Shown: piece by piece, positions 1 through 8,300 of the stretch
Position numbering within the stretch: the stretch's first letter is position 1
How the letters are laid out: each line of letters opens with the position of its first letter
NCBI GenBank assembly: GCA_018896315.1
Contig: JAHIMV010000076.1
Coordinates: 1-10,009, forward strand
Source of the DNA: Patescibacteria group bacterium
GTDB taxonomy: Bacteria > Patescibacteriota > Patescibacteriia > UBA2591 > UBA6264
Direction: 5' to 3'
DNA length: 10,009 nucleotides
Position numbers and translations under genes: made by a program
The notes under the pieces: model-generated
What the model was told of the DNA's origin: nothing
What the model saw: the letters and a program-made list of their open reading frames with translations, nothing else
Database searches by the model: none

Positions 1-164
1 CTTTTACCAAAAGAAGAATCATTAAACATAAAACTAAACAGCTTGATTCTCTTAGAATATCTTGGAATAAGATGAATATGCAAGTGACTAGTTACGTTAT
101 TCAATGACGAATAATTATACATGTCTGGTTGAAAGGCTGATGATAAAGCGGATTTTGAATTCAT
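1..164 (-). CDS. HIT (histidine triad) family protein, C-terminal half only; runs off the left edge
   Basis: A minus-strand frame starts at an ATG that overlaps the TGA of purD (ATGA) and reads 54 codons to the window edge. It contains HLHIHLIPRY, with histidines at residues 27, 29 and 31, which is the HxHxHxx nucleotide-binding and catalytic signature of HIT hydrolases. The preceding NYSSLNN resembles the NYASLGN stretch that comes before the triad in many bacterial HIT proteins. HIT enzymes cleave nucleoside-phosphate bonds, for example in dinucleoside polyphosphates or AMP conjugates. A normal HIT domain has about 70 residues before the triad. Here there are only 26, and the frame upstream is closed by a TAA inside purD. 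Either the N-terminal half was lost, for instance by a deletion joining this gene to the purD end, or translation is coupled to purD and makes a short variant. Family assignment is firm; whether the product works is unknown. Confidence 0.72.
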   Translation of the reverse strand, partial: MNSKSALSSAFQPDMYNYSSLNNVTSHLHIHLIPRYSKRIKLFSFMFNDSSFGK

Positions 165-2494
165 CTTATATACCCCCAGCTGTGCAATTTATCAAATTCT
201 TCATACCAACGATCTCCAATGTCATCCCGGTAATACATATTGGGAATAAGAATATTATTAATTCGGGAATATGCCTGCTTTTGGGCTTCTCTCATTGTTA
301 ACCCTGTACCCACGACAATTAAAGCCACCCCTGCCGCACCAGTAATAATCCACTGATCATTTATTAACTTTACATCTTCAATGTGAATTCCGTTATTGCC
401 TTGACTGCCCTTAAAGGCTATTATAGCGCCCTTGGAAAAAGAATCAAAAGTCATTTTATCTTTAAAAGGATATGGCGGAACAACAAGCCGCACGCCAACT
501 TGAAATCCCTTTTTGCACTTTAAATCTATATCATTACCATTTGCTAAATGATAAAAAAATTCTCCAATAGGCGTAATCATTCCTTCTTGTTGGATACTGA
601 TTGTTGGATAACCGAAACGGCAATTACCAGCCCAAAAAGCCTTACCATTTCTCCTTGCATAGATAATATGACTAGGCACTTCGACACAATATACTTTTCC
701 GTCATACATAACTTCTTTAATGTTTCGCCTATCAACATAATAATCAGTTTTCTTTTTTCTTTCGCTTATAAAATAAATATCGTGATTTCTGAAATATTTT
801 GTCCCATAAACACTTGTTCCTTTGCTATTTTTTTTTCTGATATTTCCAACCACTCCGCACTTTAATAATAATTCTTGAATATCGTCAATTAATTTTTTTG
901 AAGTGGAAAAATAGGAAATTTGACCTGTTCTAGAATGAATATTACCATCTCCAACCCTAAAGGCATTGAGGAGAATTTTAATTTGCCTTGGCGGTAATAA
1001 TTTTACATATTTAGGAATATATTTAGTATCGCACCTCCCAAAATTGTAATTAAGTAAATGTCTTACAAGTTGAGTAGAAGAAATTTGAAAACCGTTTTTT
1101 GTCTCTATAACCCTAAATGGAAAATCTCTTAAAAGATTCTTTACTTCTTTTTTGTGAGTAATTTGAGAAATCGTAATCTGATAGTTCCTGCCTCCTATAC
1201 TACCCTCTGCTAAAAAAATTCCTAAAAACCGAAGCCAACAATCCATTGGCATTTGTATTTCTTTATGTTTAATTGGATAAACTTTTTTATACTTCCCCAA
1301 ATAATGATTTTCAGTATATGCAGGAACCGTATATTTTTTTTGTTCTTTGCCTCTAAATTTACATGTTCTTTTTATTTTTGAACCTTGAGCAATCTCATCC
1401 GCTCTAACAAAACTAAATTTATCGTTCCTTTGCTTGATATACATTTGATGATCTGGTGTTACTAAACAATCAAGAGCCTGATGAGAGTTGCCACTGCCTG
1501 AAATATGAATCATTCTTCCTTTATATTTTTTGATAATTTTTCCAGTTACGTTTTGATATTCAAAAAAATGAGAATTTGGGTTAAGAGCAGCCGCTGATTC
1601 TCCGACCTTAACATCTTTTATTAATTTCCATCCTTCCTTAGTTAAAATTTCAGTATCGTCAGAAAAACAAGTAAATTCAAGCGGATAAATGCCATAACCA
1701 TTAACAATACAATTTACATCTATATAGCCAACATAATTTTCACGACACAGAGTATCTTTTAACCTTTCTAAAGTTGAAGAAAATAAAATGTTTGGCTGGC
1801 TCCAGAACATGCTTGTCCCCATTTCTCCAGTGGCAGGTCCAAAATTTCCCGGGAAAAGTTTTTTGTGCTCAAAATTAATATTAATCGGATAAATGAAATC
1901 TTTACCATTAAAAAAAGCGCCCACGGCTATTTCAACACCGCTTACCATTTTTTGCAATTGAAATATTTTTACTTCCTTAAACCAAACTTTTTTATAAGAT
2001 TCAAGCACTCGGATAACATCGTTGCCATCTTTCTCCTGCCCGACAAAAAGAAGCCGTTTTATATTTTGAGCTTCTCCGCTTGGTTTAATAACATATTCAT
2101 CTGGATGTTCTTTAACAAATGTGATTGCTTGGTCAAAATCTGAAAATTCCCAAAAAGGTATGATTTTCACGCCGTGCTTTTTTAACTCTCTTTGCCCAAA
2201 AGAACGGTCATCTTCCAGCATATCAGTGTAAGCTGTTCCTCCAATTACTTTTTTGCCTTTTTTTCTCAATTCTTCGGCTATTTTCCCGTGCCCTAAAACA
2301 TCATCAAAAATTATCACATCGGCCCAATCTAAACACTCTCGCCAATCCTTAGTTTTTGGAACAAAGCCATCAGCAATATCTTCTTCTGCTTTATTTTCAA
2401 TAAAATACTTGGCTTCGTGTCCTTCTTTAATAACTTGCCAAGCAATGTCGCTGATAAGCGCGTCTTTAGAAATGAATAAAAATTTATGTTTCAT
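161..2494 (-). CDS. purD: phosphoribosylamine--glycine ligase (GAR synthetase), divergent, interrupted by an intein
   Basis: This 777-residue ORF is a PurD-like ATP-grasp ligase, which joins glycine to phosphoribosylamine using ATP in the second step of purine synthesis, in the cytosol. Residues 1-275 and 625-777 are the exteins; together they make 428 residues, the usual PurD length. Family signs are GPATGEMGT (219-227), corresponding to GPNTGGMG, the spliced junction EFT-CRFG corresponding to EFNxRFG, and a C-terminal region with GVALIVVGTGLT and NMYYRDDIGDRW (about 722-763). Residues 276-624 are an intein. The N-terminus lacks the classical GxGGREHAL motif, and the Asn of EFN is Thr, so this is a divergent branch; another ATP-grasp ligase is less likely given the C-terminus. 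The gene overlaps the upstream methyltransferase by 11 nt, has no clear ribosome binding site, and overlaps the HIT fragment downstream. Activity should depend on splicing. Confidence 0.85.
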   Translation of the reverse strand: MKHKFLFISKDALISDIAWQVIKEGHEAKYFIENKAEEDIADGFVPKTKDWRECLDWADVIIFDDVLGHGKIAEELRKKGKKVIGGTAYTDMLEDDRSFGQRELKKHGVKIIPFWEFSDFDQAITFVKEHPDEYVIKPSGEAQNIKRLLFVGQEKDGNDVIRVLESYKKVWFKEVKIFQLQKMVSGVEIAVGAFFNGKDFIYPININFEHKKLFPGNFGPATGEMGTSMFWSQPNILFSSTLERLKDTLCRENYVGYIDVNCIVNGYGIYPLEFTCFSDDTEILTKEGWKLIKDVKVGESAAALNPNSHFFEYQNVTGKIIKKYKGRMIHISGSGNSHQALDCLVTPDHQMYIKQRNDKFSFVRADEIAQGSKIKRTCKFRGKEQKKYTVPAYTENHYLGKYKKVYPIKHKEIQMPMDCWLRFLGIFLAEGSIGGRNYQITISQITHKKEVKNLLRDFPFRVIETKNGFQISSTQLVRHLLNYNFGRCDTKYIPKYVKLLPPRQIKILLNAFRVGDGNIHSRTGQISYFSTSKKLIDDIQELLLKCGVVGNIRKKNSKGTSVYGTKYFRNHDIYFISERKKKTDYYVDRRNIKEVMYDGKVYCVEVPSHIIYARRNGKAFWAGNCRFGYPTISIQQEGMITPIGEFFYHLANGNDIDLKCKKGFQVGVRLVVPPYPFKDKMTFDSFSKGAIIAFKGSQGNNGIHIEDVKLINDQWIITGAAGVALIVVGTGLTMREAQKQAYSRINNILIPNMYYRDDIGDRWYEEFDKLHSWGYIR
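623..1669 (-). other. intein with LAGLIDADG homing endonuclease inside PurD (349 aa)
   Basis: PurD residues 276-624 form a self-splicing protein insert. The N-terminal splicing block starts at Cys276 (CFSDDTEILTKEGW). Block B has the TxxH motif at 346-349 (VTPDH). Two endonuclease motifs follow: LRFLGIFLAEGS (421-432, acidic Glu430) and LNAFRVGDGNI (509-519, acidic Asp516). Splicing block F is VYCVEVPSHIIYARRNG (601-617), and the end is AFWAGN, with Asn624 followed by extein Cys625. So Cys1, terminal Asn and a +1 Cys are all present and splicing looks intact. The penultimate residue is Gly rather than the usual His; inteins with such substitutions exist and can still splice. Both acidic endonuclease residues are kept, so homing may be active. 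Splicing rejoins EFT with CRFG. Confidence 0.93.
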
Positions 2495-3155
2495 ATTTTT
2501 TATTGTTATATTTCTTATGGATTTCTATGGTGTTATAAAACCTGCCTTGCCCTATATATTTGCATATTTCAATTCTATCACTTTTGGTAAAAGTTTTCCA
2601 AAAAGATGCCCACTGTTTACGAGAAAAAAATTGTTGGCGGCAAGAGTCATAATTATCACTTGTTTTATCTGGAATATCATAAACATCTTCAAATATAATT
2701 ATTCGCCTGCTTACTCGATATGCCTCTCTTATTGCTTGTCGGACATCTGATATACTATATAAATAAGAATAAGTCGTTAAAATAAACACCACATCAAAAT
2801 AGTTATCTTTGAATGGCAAATTTTGACAATCAGCCAGAATAACAAAAGATATATTTGCTTTTTTAACAGCAAAATCGCTTGCATCAATGCCATAAACATC
2901 AGCGCTTTTCCCTTTTTGCTTTTTAATCTCTTTAACGAGATTACCACAACCACAACCAATGTCAAGAAAAGAATTAAACTTAAAACGTTTAATCAAGTCT
3001 TTAGCTACTTCTTTCCAGTTTAGAAATTCATCATAATTTGAATAAATGTTTCCAAAATAATAATTTTTATTAAATTTACTTTGTAAAACTGGTTTTTTAA
3101 TAAGCTTGTCTTTTTGCAAGAGCGAGCATTTTGATTTTTGAGTTTTATTTTTCAT
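2484..3155 (-). CDS. class I SAM-dependent methyltransferase, substrate unknown
   Basis: This is a small Rossmann-fold methyltransferase of 223 residues when started at the ATG at 3155. The SAM-binding motif I is FLDIGCGCGN (residues 63-72 from this start), the acidic strand-2 end is VYGIDAS (87-93), and ADCQNLPFKDNYFDVV (108-123) corresponds to motifs II/III of the Methyltransf_11 type. The first 35 residues are basic and not conserved in appearance. A longer frame opens with TTG at 3230, but a sigma70-like promoter at 3201-3230 would start transcription around 3194, inside that extension, which favours the ATG at 3155. The gene overlaps purD by 11 nt and is probably co-transcribed with it. 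Nothing seen identifies the substrate; a link to purine synthesis is only positional. Confidence 0.85.
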   Translation of the reverse strand: MKNKTQKSKCSLLQKDKLIKKPVLQSKFNKNYYFGNIYSNYDEFLNWKEVAKDLIKRFKFNSFLDIGCGCGNLVKEIKKQKGKSADVYGIDASDFAVKKANISFVILADCQNLPFKDNYFDVVFILTTYSYLYSISDVRQAIREAYRVSRRIIIFEDVYDIPDKTSDNYDSCRQQFFSRKQWASFWKTFTKSDRIEICKYIGQGRFYNTIEIHKKYNNKKYET

Positions 3156-3200
3156 ACCAAAACAGATAACTTTGTTACTGTATATATTTTTTTTCGTTAA

Positions 3201-3230
3201 ATTATAAATTAACACCCAACGCTTTGGCAA
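3201..3230 (-). promoter_or_regulatory. sigma70-like promoter for the methyltransferase-purD operon
   Basis: On the minus strand, TTGCCA (3230-3225) is followed after 18 nt by a perfect TATAAT (3206-3201). The predicted start of transcription is near 3194, about 39 nt before the methyltransferase ATG at 3155. This is the best promoter match noted in the window, and its position supports that start codon. Confidence 0.55.
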
Positions 3231-3324
3231 TTTTGTGGGCGGTATCTATTTGGTCTGTCCACCGAGACGGCTTCCTTTGAAAATACAATTTGGCTCGGGA
3301 AATGGAATACTTGCCCGCCGACAT
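3202..3324 (-). pseudogene. 40-codon HTH (XRE-like) C-terminal fragment, probably a remnant
   Basis: The minus-strand frame from ATG 3324 to TAA 3202 encodes 40 residues. Its end, DTAHKIAKALGVNL, preceded by KPS, resembles the last helix of XRE/Cro-type helix-turn-helix domains, where phrases such as KPSxxTxxKIAKALGV are common. The N-terminal part of such a domain is missing, and the frame upstream is closed after nine codons. The stretch is visibly richer in G and C than its neighbours. The methyltransferase promoter lies across its 3' end. It may be the decayed end of a regulator gene. A short ORF arising by chance cannot be excluded, and a plus-strand frame through the same DNA is also open. 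Confidence 0.3.
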
Positions 3325-3378
3325 GGAGGGATATGGGAACCTGGGTAGCTAAACAATCTTCATTTGTCCAGATTTAAC
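3322..3378 (+). repeat. 57-nt direct repeat, copy A, flanking the dinD 3' end
   Basis: This stretch aligns without gaps to 4263-4319, with 38 of 57 bases identical by my count. In the same plus-strand frame both copies are open to a TAA at the same place and read similarly: here TWRDMGTWVAKQSSFVQI. The last base overlaps the dinD stop codon. The conserved aromatic and Gly positions suggest that both are 3' ends of related genes. Confidence 0.55.
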
Positions 3379-4226
3379 TACGAAGATTTAGATTTTTTCT
3401 TTCCTTCAATCTTTTTTCCTATGTTTTTTAATAGTTTTGCTTCTTTTTTTATCTCTTTAATATGTTTTTCTACGGGTAAATACTCTGGCATTGTCCCACC
3501 AATTTCTTTAATGGTCTGTCTTACTTTTCCTCCTATCATAAAATGATTTTGAGAGGCTGAACGATCTCCTTGTATTTTGTCTTTCTTCAACTTTTCGTCG
3601 GTTTGAGTAATACGAAATAGATTAGCTGCTAATTCAGTAGAACCAGCCCTATCTAATAATTCTCTTTTTTTTATTCCTTTTTTCTGCTCAATCTCTGATA
3701 AGGGCATACCATAAAGACCTCTATATCCAGCATCATTAAATAACCCAAATTTAGTTACGCCAGCTTGTTTAGCTGTCTTAAAAAGTTTTTTATTGTGATC
3801 GGATACCTCACCGCGGATAAATAATCTTTTTTCGGTATCTGACAATTCCTCAAAAATTTCCTGCCTTCTTGTTTGGATAGCAAAATAGGTCTGAGCCAGA
3901 GCTACCTCAGGTTTCTTGGGGTCTCCATTCTGAGCTATTAAATAACAGGCGTATCTATCTAACTTATAATCTTCTATTTTCCTGACTGTATTTGAACCTA
4001 TTTTGACCATTTTCCCCGTTCGGTGAAAATGGTTATCCACATCTTGACCGCTATTCATACAAGCGGCACCCGCTCTTGCAATCACTTCTTCTGCTTTTTC
4101 CCATGTTCTATAACCTAAAATAGGCAATAATTCACGAGCTTCCCAATACTCAATTCCATTTCTATCAATTTTTTTAATGCTCTCAAATTTTTTAGGGGGA
4201 GCAGATGGTATTATTTTATTAGTCAT
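3378..4226 (-). CDS. dinD: DNA damage-inducible protein D (DinD) family
   Basis: This 282-residue protein matches the DinD family in length (E. coli DinD is about 274) and in motifs: YWEARELLPILGY (27-39), the region around RAGAACMNSG (51-60), DNHFHRTGKMV (64-74), and above all LDRYACYLIAQNGDPKK (89-105) followed by AQTYFAIQTRRQE (111-123). The N-terminal part is related to BRO-N/KilA-type domains of phages. The C-terminus is Lys/Ser-rich. In E. coli, DinD is SOS-induced and disassembles RecA filaments; the same role here is inferred from the family. I see no convincing LexA box or Shine-Dalgarno sequence upstream. Unlike the purine genes, it stands alone between two related direct repeats, which suggests acquisition as a cassette. 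Confidence 0.88.
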   Translation of the reverse strand: MTNKIIPSAPPKKFESIKKIDRNGIEYWEARELLPILGYRTWEKAEEVIARAGAACMNSGQDVDNHFHRTGKMVKIGSNTVRKIEDYKLDRYACYLIAQNGDPKKPEVALAQTYFAIQTRRQEIFEELSDTEKRLFIRGEVSDHNKKLFKTAKQAGVTKFGLFNDAGYRGLYGMPLSEIEQKKGIKKRELLDRAGSTELAANLFRITQTDEKLKKDKIQGDRSASQNHFMIGGKVRQTIKEIGGTMPEYLPVEKHIKEIKKEAKLLKNIGKKIEGKKKSKSS

Positions 4227-4262
4227 AAATTTATTTTACACGTTAAAAAAACAAATTCGAGC

Positions 4263-4319
4263 AATGGAACGATGTGGGAATATGGATGGCTAGACAATTC
4301 TCGTCTGCTTGCCTTTAAC
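4263..4319 (+). repeat. 57-nt direct repeat, copy B, flanking the dinD 5' side
   Basis: This is the partner of the repeat at 3322-3378 (38/57 identical, no gaps). The plus-strand frame reads QWNDVGIWMARQFSSACL before TAA, matching copy A at W, D, G, W, A, Q and S with conservative changes elsewhere. Only 36 bases separate it from the dinD start codon, so any dinD promoter overlaps it. Confidence 0.55.
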
Positions 4320-4376
4320 ATGGCTTTTCCACTGACACCAAATTGTCTTTATTTTGAAAACCGTTTCCTATTTCTT

Positions 4377-4416
4377 ACTTGGAAATTTAGTTTCCAAGTG
4401 GTTTAATTTTATTTTT
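4377..4416 (+). terminator. hairpin with T-rich tail, plus-strand intrinsic-terminator-like
   Basis: ACTTGGAAA (4377-4385) and TTTCCAAGT (4391-4399) form a perfect 9-bp stem with a 5-nt loop, followed by a T-rich stretch to 4416. The T-rich side is on the plus strand, yet the intact genes on both sides run on the minus strand. It may belong to the lost plus-strand gene represented by the repeat just to its left. The stem is modest in GC. Confidence 0.4.
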
Positions 4417-4438
4417 GGTCAATTCTTTGCCAAACCTG

Positions 4439-4494
4439 CCCTGTTAAATAATTTGCTCAGCAAATTAAAAATTAAAAATTTTTATTTAACAGGG
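4439..4494. repeat. perfect 13-bp inverted repeat with a nested hairpin
   Basis: CCCTGTTAAATAA (4439-4451) is perfectly complementary to 4482-4494 across a 30-nt AT-rich interior. The left part also holds a second hairpin, AATTTGC-TCA-GCAAATT (4450-4466), which competes with the outer arm by two bases. It lies in the 319-nt gap between dinD and purQ, downstream of purQ in its reading direction. It could stabilise or end the purLQ transcript, or be a small MITE-like relic. Nothing here identifies which. Confidence 0.6.
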
Positions 4495-4545
4495 TAAAAA
4501 AATCGTTCTATAAGCCATAGCTAATGCGAGTTTCCGAGCACCGAT

Positions 4546-5334
4546 TTAAAGGGACAGTCCCCTTTTTACAAACTCAACTGCATTTTTGAAAATTTTTATT
4601 CCTTCACCCTTTTGAATTTTTTCTCTAGTCCATCTTGGATGATTTTGAGCAAACAAAAATCCTTCTGGATGAGGCATTAGACCAAATATTCTCCCTGTTT
4701 CGTCACAAATTCCAGCAATATTGTCTTCTGAACCATTAGGATTAAAGGGATAATCTGCTGGATTTCCTTGACCATCTACATATTGGGCAACTATTTGATT
4801 CTGTTTATTTAGTCTTTCTCTAATTTTTCTGTCTTTTGAAATAAATTTACCCTCACCATGTCTTACTGGTAAATAAAGATTTTTAATGTTCTGGGTCCAG
4901 ATACAGCTTGATTTTTGATTTATTTTAATATAAACCCATCTATCTTCAAATCTTCCTGAATCATTAAAAGTTAAAGTTACTTCTTCTTTTTTATGGTTTT
5001 TATTAAATGCTGGCAAAATACCAAGTTTGGCCATTGCCTGAAATCCATTGCAGATTCCAATAATTAATTTTCCTTGATTAATAAAATTATTTAGTTTCTC
5101 TTGAAGATTATATTTAAATTTATTTGCCAGAACCTTTCCTGCTGATATGTCATCCCCAAAAGAAAAGCCTCCTGGCAAGGCAAAGATTTGATAATTTTTA
5201 AGTTTTTTTTCACCGCTTATAAGTTCATTAATATGAACTTTCTCAGCCCTTGCTCCAGCCATTTTAAACCCCTGCTCTGTTTCATTATCGCAGTTTATAC
5301 CATATCCATATAGAATTAAAACTCTTGGCTTCAT
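4546..5334 (-). CDS. purQ: phosphoribosylformylglycinamidine synthase, glutaminase subunit
   Basis: PurQ releases ammonia from glutamine and passes it to PurL to make FGAM, the fourth step of purine synthesis. The 262-residue protein is a class I glutamine amidotransferase. The nucleophile is Cys95 in GICNGFQAM, and the rest of the triad is His222 and Glu224 in MPHPEG. The N-terminal YGYGINCDNE and the LPGGFSFGDD turn (53-61) are typical of PurQ. The ATG lies 2 nt after the purL stop, so translation is very probably coupled. Length is close to that of the longer PurQ forms rather than the roughly 225-residue Bacillus type. The last codons (KRGLSL) run through a short palindrome that overlaps the stop. 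Confidence 0.95.
   Translation of the reverse strand: MKPRVLILYGYGINCDNETEQGFKMAGARAEKVHINELISGEKKLKNYQIFALPGGFSFGDDISAGKVLANKFKYNLQEKLNNFINQGKLIIGICNGFQAMAKLGILPAFNKNHKKEEVTLTFNDSGRFEDRWVYIKINQKSSCIWTQNIKNLYLPVRHGEGKFISKDRKIRERLNKQNQIVAQYVDGQGNPADYPFNPNGSEDNIAGICDETGRIFGLMPHPEGFLFAQNHPRWTREKIQKGEGIKIFKNAVEFVKRGLSL
4548..4565. repeat. short palindrome across the purQ 3' end
   Basis: AAAGGG (4548-4553) and CCCTTT (4560-4565) form a 6-bp inverted repeat around ACAGTC, covering the last purQ codons and part of its stop. Sequences of this kind (AAAGGG-GACTGT-CCCTTT on the coding strand) remind me of short palindromes scattered in some uncultured bacterial genomes. Copy number elsewhere cannot be seen from here. 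Confidence 0.35.
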
Positions 5335-5336
5335 AA

Positions 5337-8300
5337 TTAAAAGTTTTTAAAAGTCGCCTTCCAGGCTTGTTTTAATTTATATATATTTTCTTTAATTATT
5401 ATTTTATCTTTAATCCCTTTAACCATAAATTTTTTATTATCTTTAACCTGACCTATTTCTTGATAAATATTTCCATTTAAAATTTTCTCAAAGTGCTTTT
5501 TATTCTCAGGAGAAACTGTAACTACAAATCTACTTTGCGATTCTGAATACAAAATCTTATCATTACTAAATAAATCTTCAGTTGGCACTTTTTTAAGACT
5601 AATCTCCAAACCATAGCCCCCGGCAAAACATGTTTGAGATAGGGCCACCCCCAACCCACCTTTGTAGCATCCATGAACCGAAGCAATCAATCCTTGTTCA
5701 ATTGCTTGAGATAAAGCATTGTATAAATTTATAGCCGCCTTAGCATCAACTTTTGGAACATTTAATCCAATTTTTCCTCTTATCTCATAATATTCTGACC
5801 CACCCAGTTCATCACGGGTAATACCTAAAACATAAACAAAATCACCTGGTTTTTTAACATCCATGGTGACGCATTTTCTAATATCATTGATTTTCCCTAT
5901 GGCTGAAAATTGAATAGTCGGTAGAGCTGATATTCTCTGCTCTTTGCCATTTACATCTTTAACTGTTCCGTCCATTGACATAGAGTCCTTTCCAGAAATA
6001 CAAGGGGTTTTAAATGCCAAAGTATAGTCATAAAGCGCTTGATTTGCTCTTATAAGCTGGGCGAGTTTGTATTTTGCTTCTGGATTCTGGGTTGTGGGCA
6101 ATGGGCTTGGCCAGCAAAAATTATCATTAAGGGCTATTTGTTTTAAACTTCCGCCAACAGCAATAATTCTTCTTATTGCCTCATCTATTGCTGAGGCCGT
6201 CATCTGATATGTATCTATTTGACTATATTTTGGATTAATTCCAGCCGCAATGGCAATCCCTTGCTCTAAATCAAAAACAGGTTTTATTACCACTGCATCA
6301 TTATAAACATCATTATCTTTACCAACTAAATGCTTTATTACACTAGTCCCTTGGACCTCATGATCAAATTGCCTAGTAATATATTCTTTACTGCAAATAT
6401 TTATTCTGGCCAATATTTCTTTTAAGAATGAATTATGATTTTTTATCTTTTTAAGTTCAGGTTCACAAACTCCCCGCTTCTTAGGGCTAATCCATTCTGC
6501 TTCTAATTCCATTTGCGGCACACCTTGATGAACAAAATCCATATCCATATAAGTAACTGCCTGACCATCATAAGTAGAATAAAATTTACCTGAATCTGTA
6601 AACTCCCCTAAAACAGTTGCCTCAACGTCATGTTTTTTTGCCAGTTTTAAAAATTTATCAATTTTATCTGATGAAACTGCTAAGGTCATTCTTTCCTGAG
6701 ACTCAGAAACAATAATTTGCCAGGGATCCAAACCAGCATATTTTAATGGCACTTTATCAAGATGAAGCTTAAAACCATTGCTAAACTCGGCCATTTCTCC
6801 AACTGATGAAGAAAGCCCTCCAGCGCCATTATCAGTAATACCTTTATAAAATCCCATATCACGCGCTTCAATCAAAAAATCATGCATTTTCTTTTGGGTA
6901 AATGGATCTCCTATTTGAACATGGGAAGCGCTTACCCATTCACCAGCTTCCATTGAAGACTCTGTTGCTCCATGAATTCCATCTATACCTACTTTACCAC
7001 CAACCATTACAATTAAATCTTCAGGCTCTACCTTTTTTTTAAAACCCGCCTCATTGCCTAGTTTTGCCGGAATTATACCAGCAGCTAAAACATAAATTGC
7101 TGGTTTTCCTATATAACCATTATCAAAAAAAGTAATCCCATAAGGAGTCGGGATTCCGGATTTATTCCCGCCATCCTCTACTCCTTTGCGAACCCCTTCA
7201 AGAAGACGTCTTGGATGTAATTTTGGTCTGAGTTCTCCTTTGTAAAACGGGGAGCCAGTGCAAAAACCATATGTGCCATAAATTAATTTACAACCCATTC
7301 CAGTCCCCATTGGATCGCGATAAACACCAACAATTCCAGTAATTGCTCCACCATAAGGTTCTTCATTTGATGGACTATTATGAGTCTCGCATTTTACTGC
7401 CAAAAGCCAATCATCGCTAAAACGTATTACTCCGGAATTATCCCAAAGCGTAGAAACAACCCAATCCAATTCTTCTTGTAATTGCTTGGTAGAACTTTTA
7501 ATATAAGTGTTGAATAAACTATTTATTTTTATCTGCTTGCCCTGCTCATCTTTGTATTTTATTTTAGCATTGAATATCTTATGTTTGCAGTGTTCTGACC
7601 AAGTTTGAGCAAGAACTTCAAGTTCAGCATCAGTTGGCTCTTTATTTAAGCCAAAATTCTGGCGTTCTTTTATTATTTCTGACCTTGAGAAATAATTCCT
7701 TATCTCCTGCATTTCTCTGAGATTCAAGGCTAATTTTCTCTCCTTGCTTATTTTTAATAATTCTTTATTAGAAACATTAAGATTAATTGTTATTATTGCA
7801 GGCTCATGAGGAATTTTAACTTTTGGGATAGGAAGGTAACAACTTTTCCTTGTAAAAGACTGTCGGTCAATAATTACCCATTGCTGAATTAAATCATTGG
7901 CTAAAAGATTTTTAGCAATGTTATCAAGATTTTCTCTTGTAAGTCCTTTCCCAGAAATTAAATATTGTTTTGATGTATAAACCGCCTCATTGGGCTTAAA
8001 TTTCTTTTTTAAAATATCCTCTATTGCTTGTCTTGCAGTTTTACCAACATTGTCTGTAACTCCTGGCTTGAATCCTATTTCACACAACCAATTAAAATCT
8101 TTTGCCAAGGGTTTATTCAGGCTAAATTCTTGACTTACTGGATCAGCAAATAAATTCTCTCCAAGTATTCTTAACTGCTCTGCTGATAAGTTGGCATCAA
8201 TTGTATAAATGTTAACCGTCCTTACTTCTTTCACAAAAATAAACAAATCCTCCTTAATTCTTTTTCTCATACTTTCACCAATGGCATCTCTAACTCCTTT

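Noticed and set aside
103..112. AATGACGAAT near the left edge is complementary to ATTCGTCATT at 9884-9893, suggesting inverted window ends
   Set aside because: Both lie in unrelated coding sequence (HIT fragment and thrS) and the similarity does not extend in a consistent alignment; probably chance.
548..865. Plus-strand open frame of 105 codons opposite the intein
   Set aside because: Antisense shadow of the intein C-terminal half; no recognisable domain.
2253..2750. 165-codon plus-strand open frame across the purD start and methyltransferase end
   Set aside because: It lies wholly opposite two well supported minus-strand genes, shows no family motif and has no sign of translation.
4227..4262. 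LexA operator for dinD
   Set aside because: Neither CTG-N10-CAG nor GAAC-N4-GTTC type boxes fit; only an AT-rich stretch is present.
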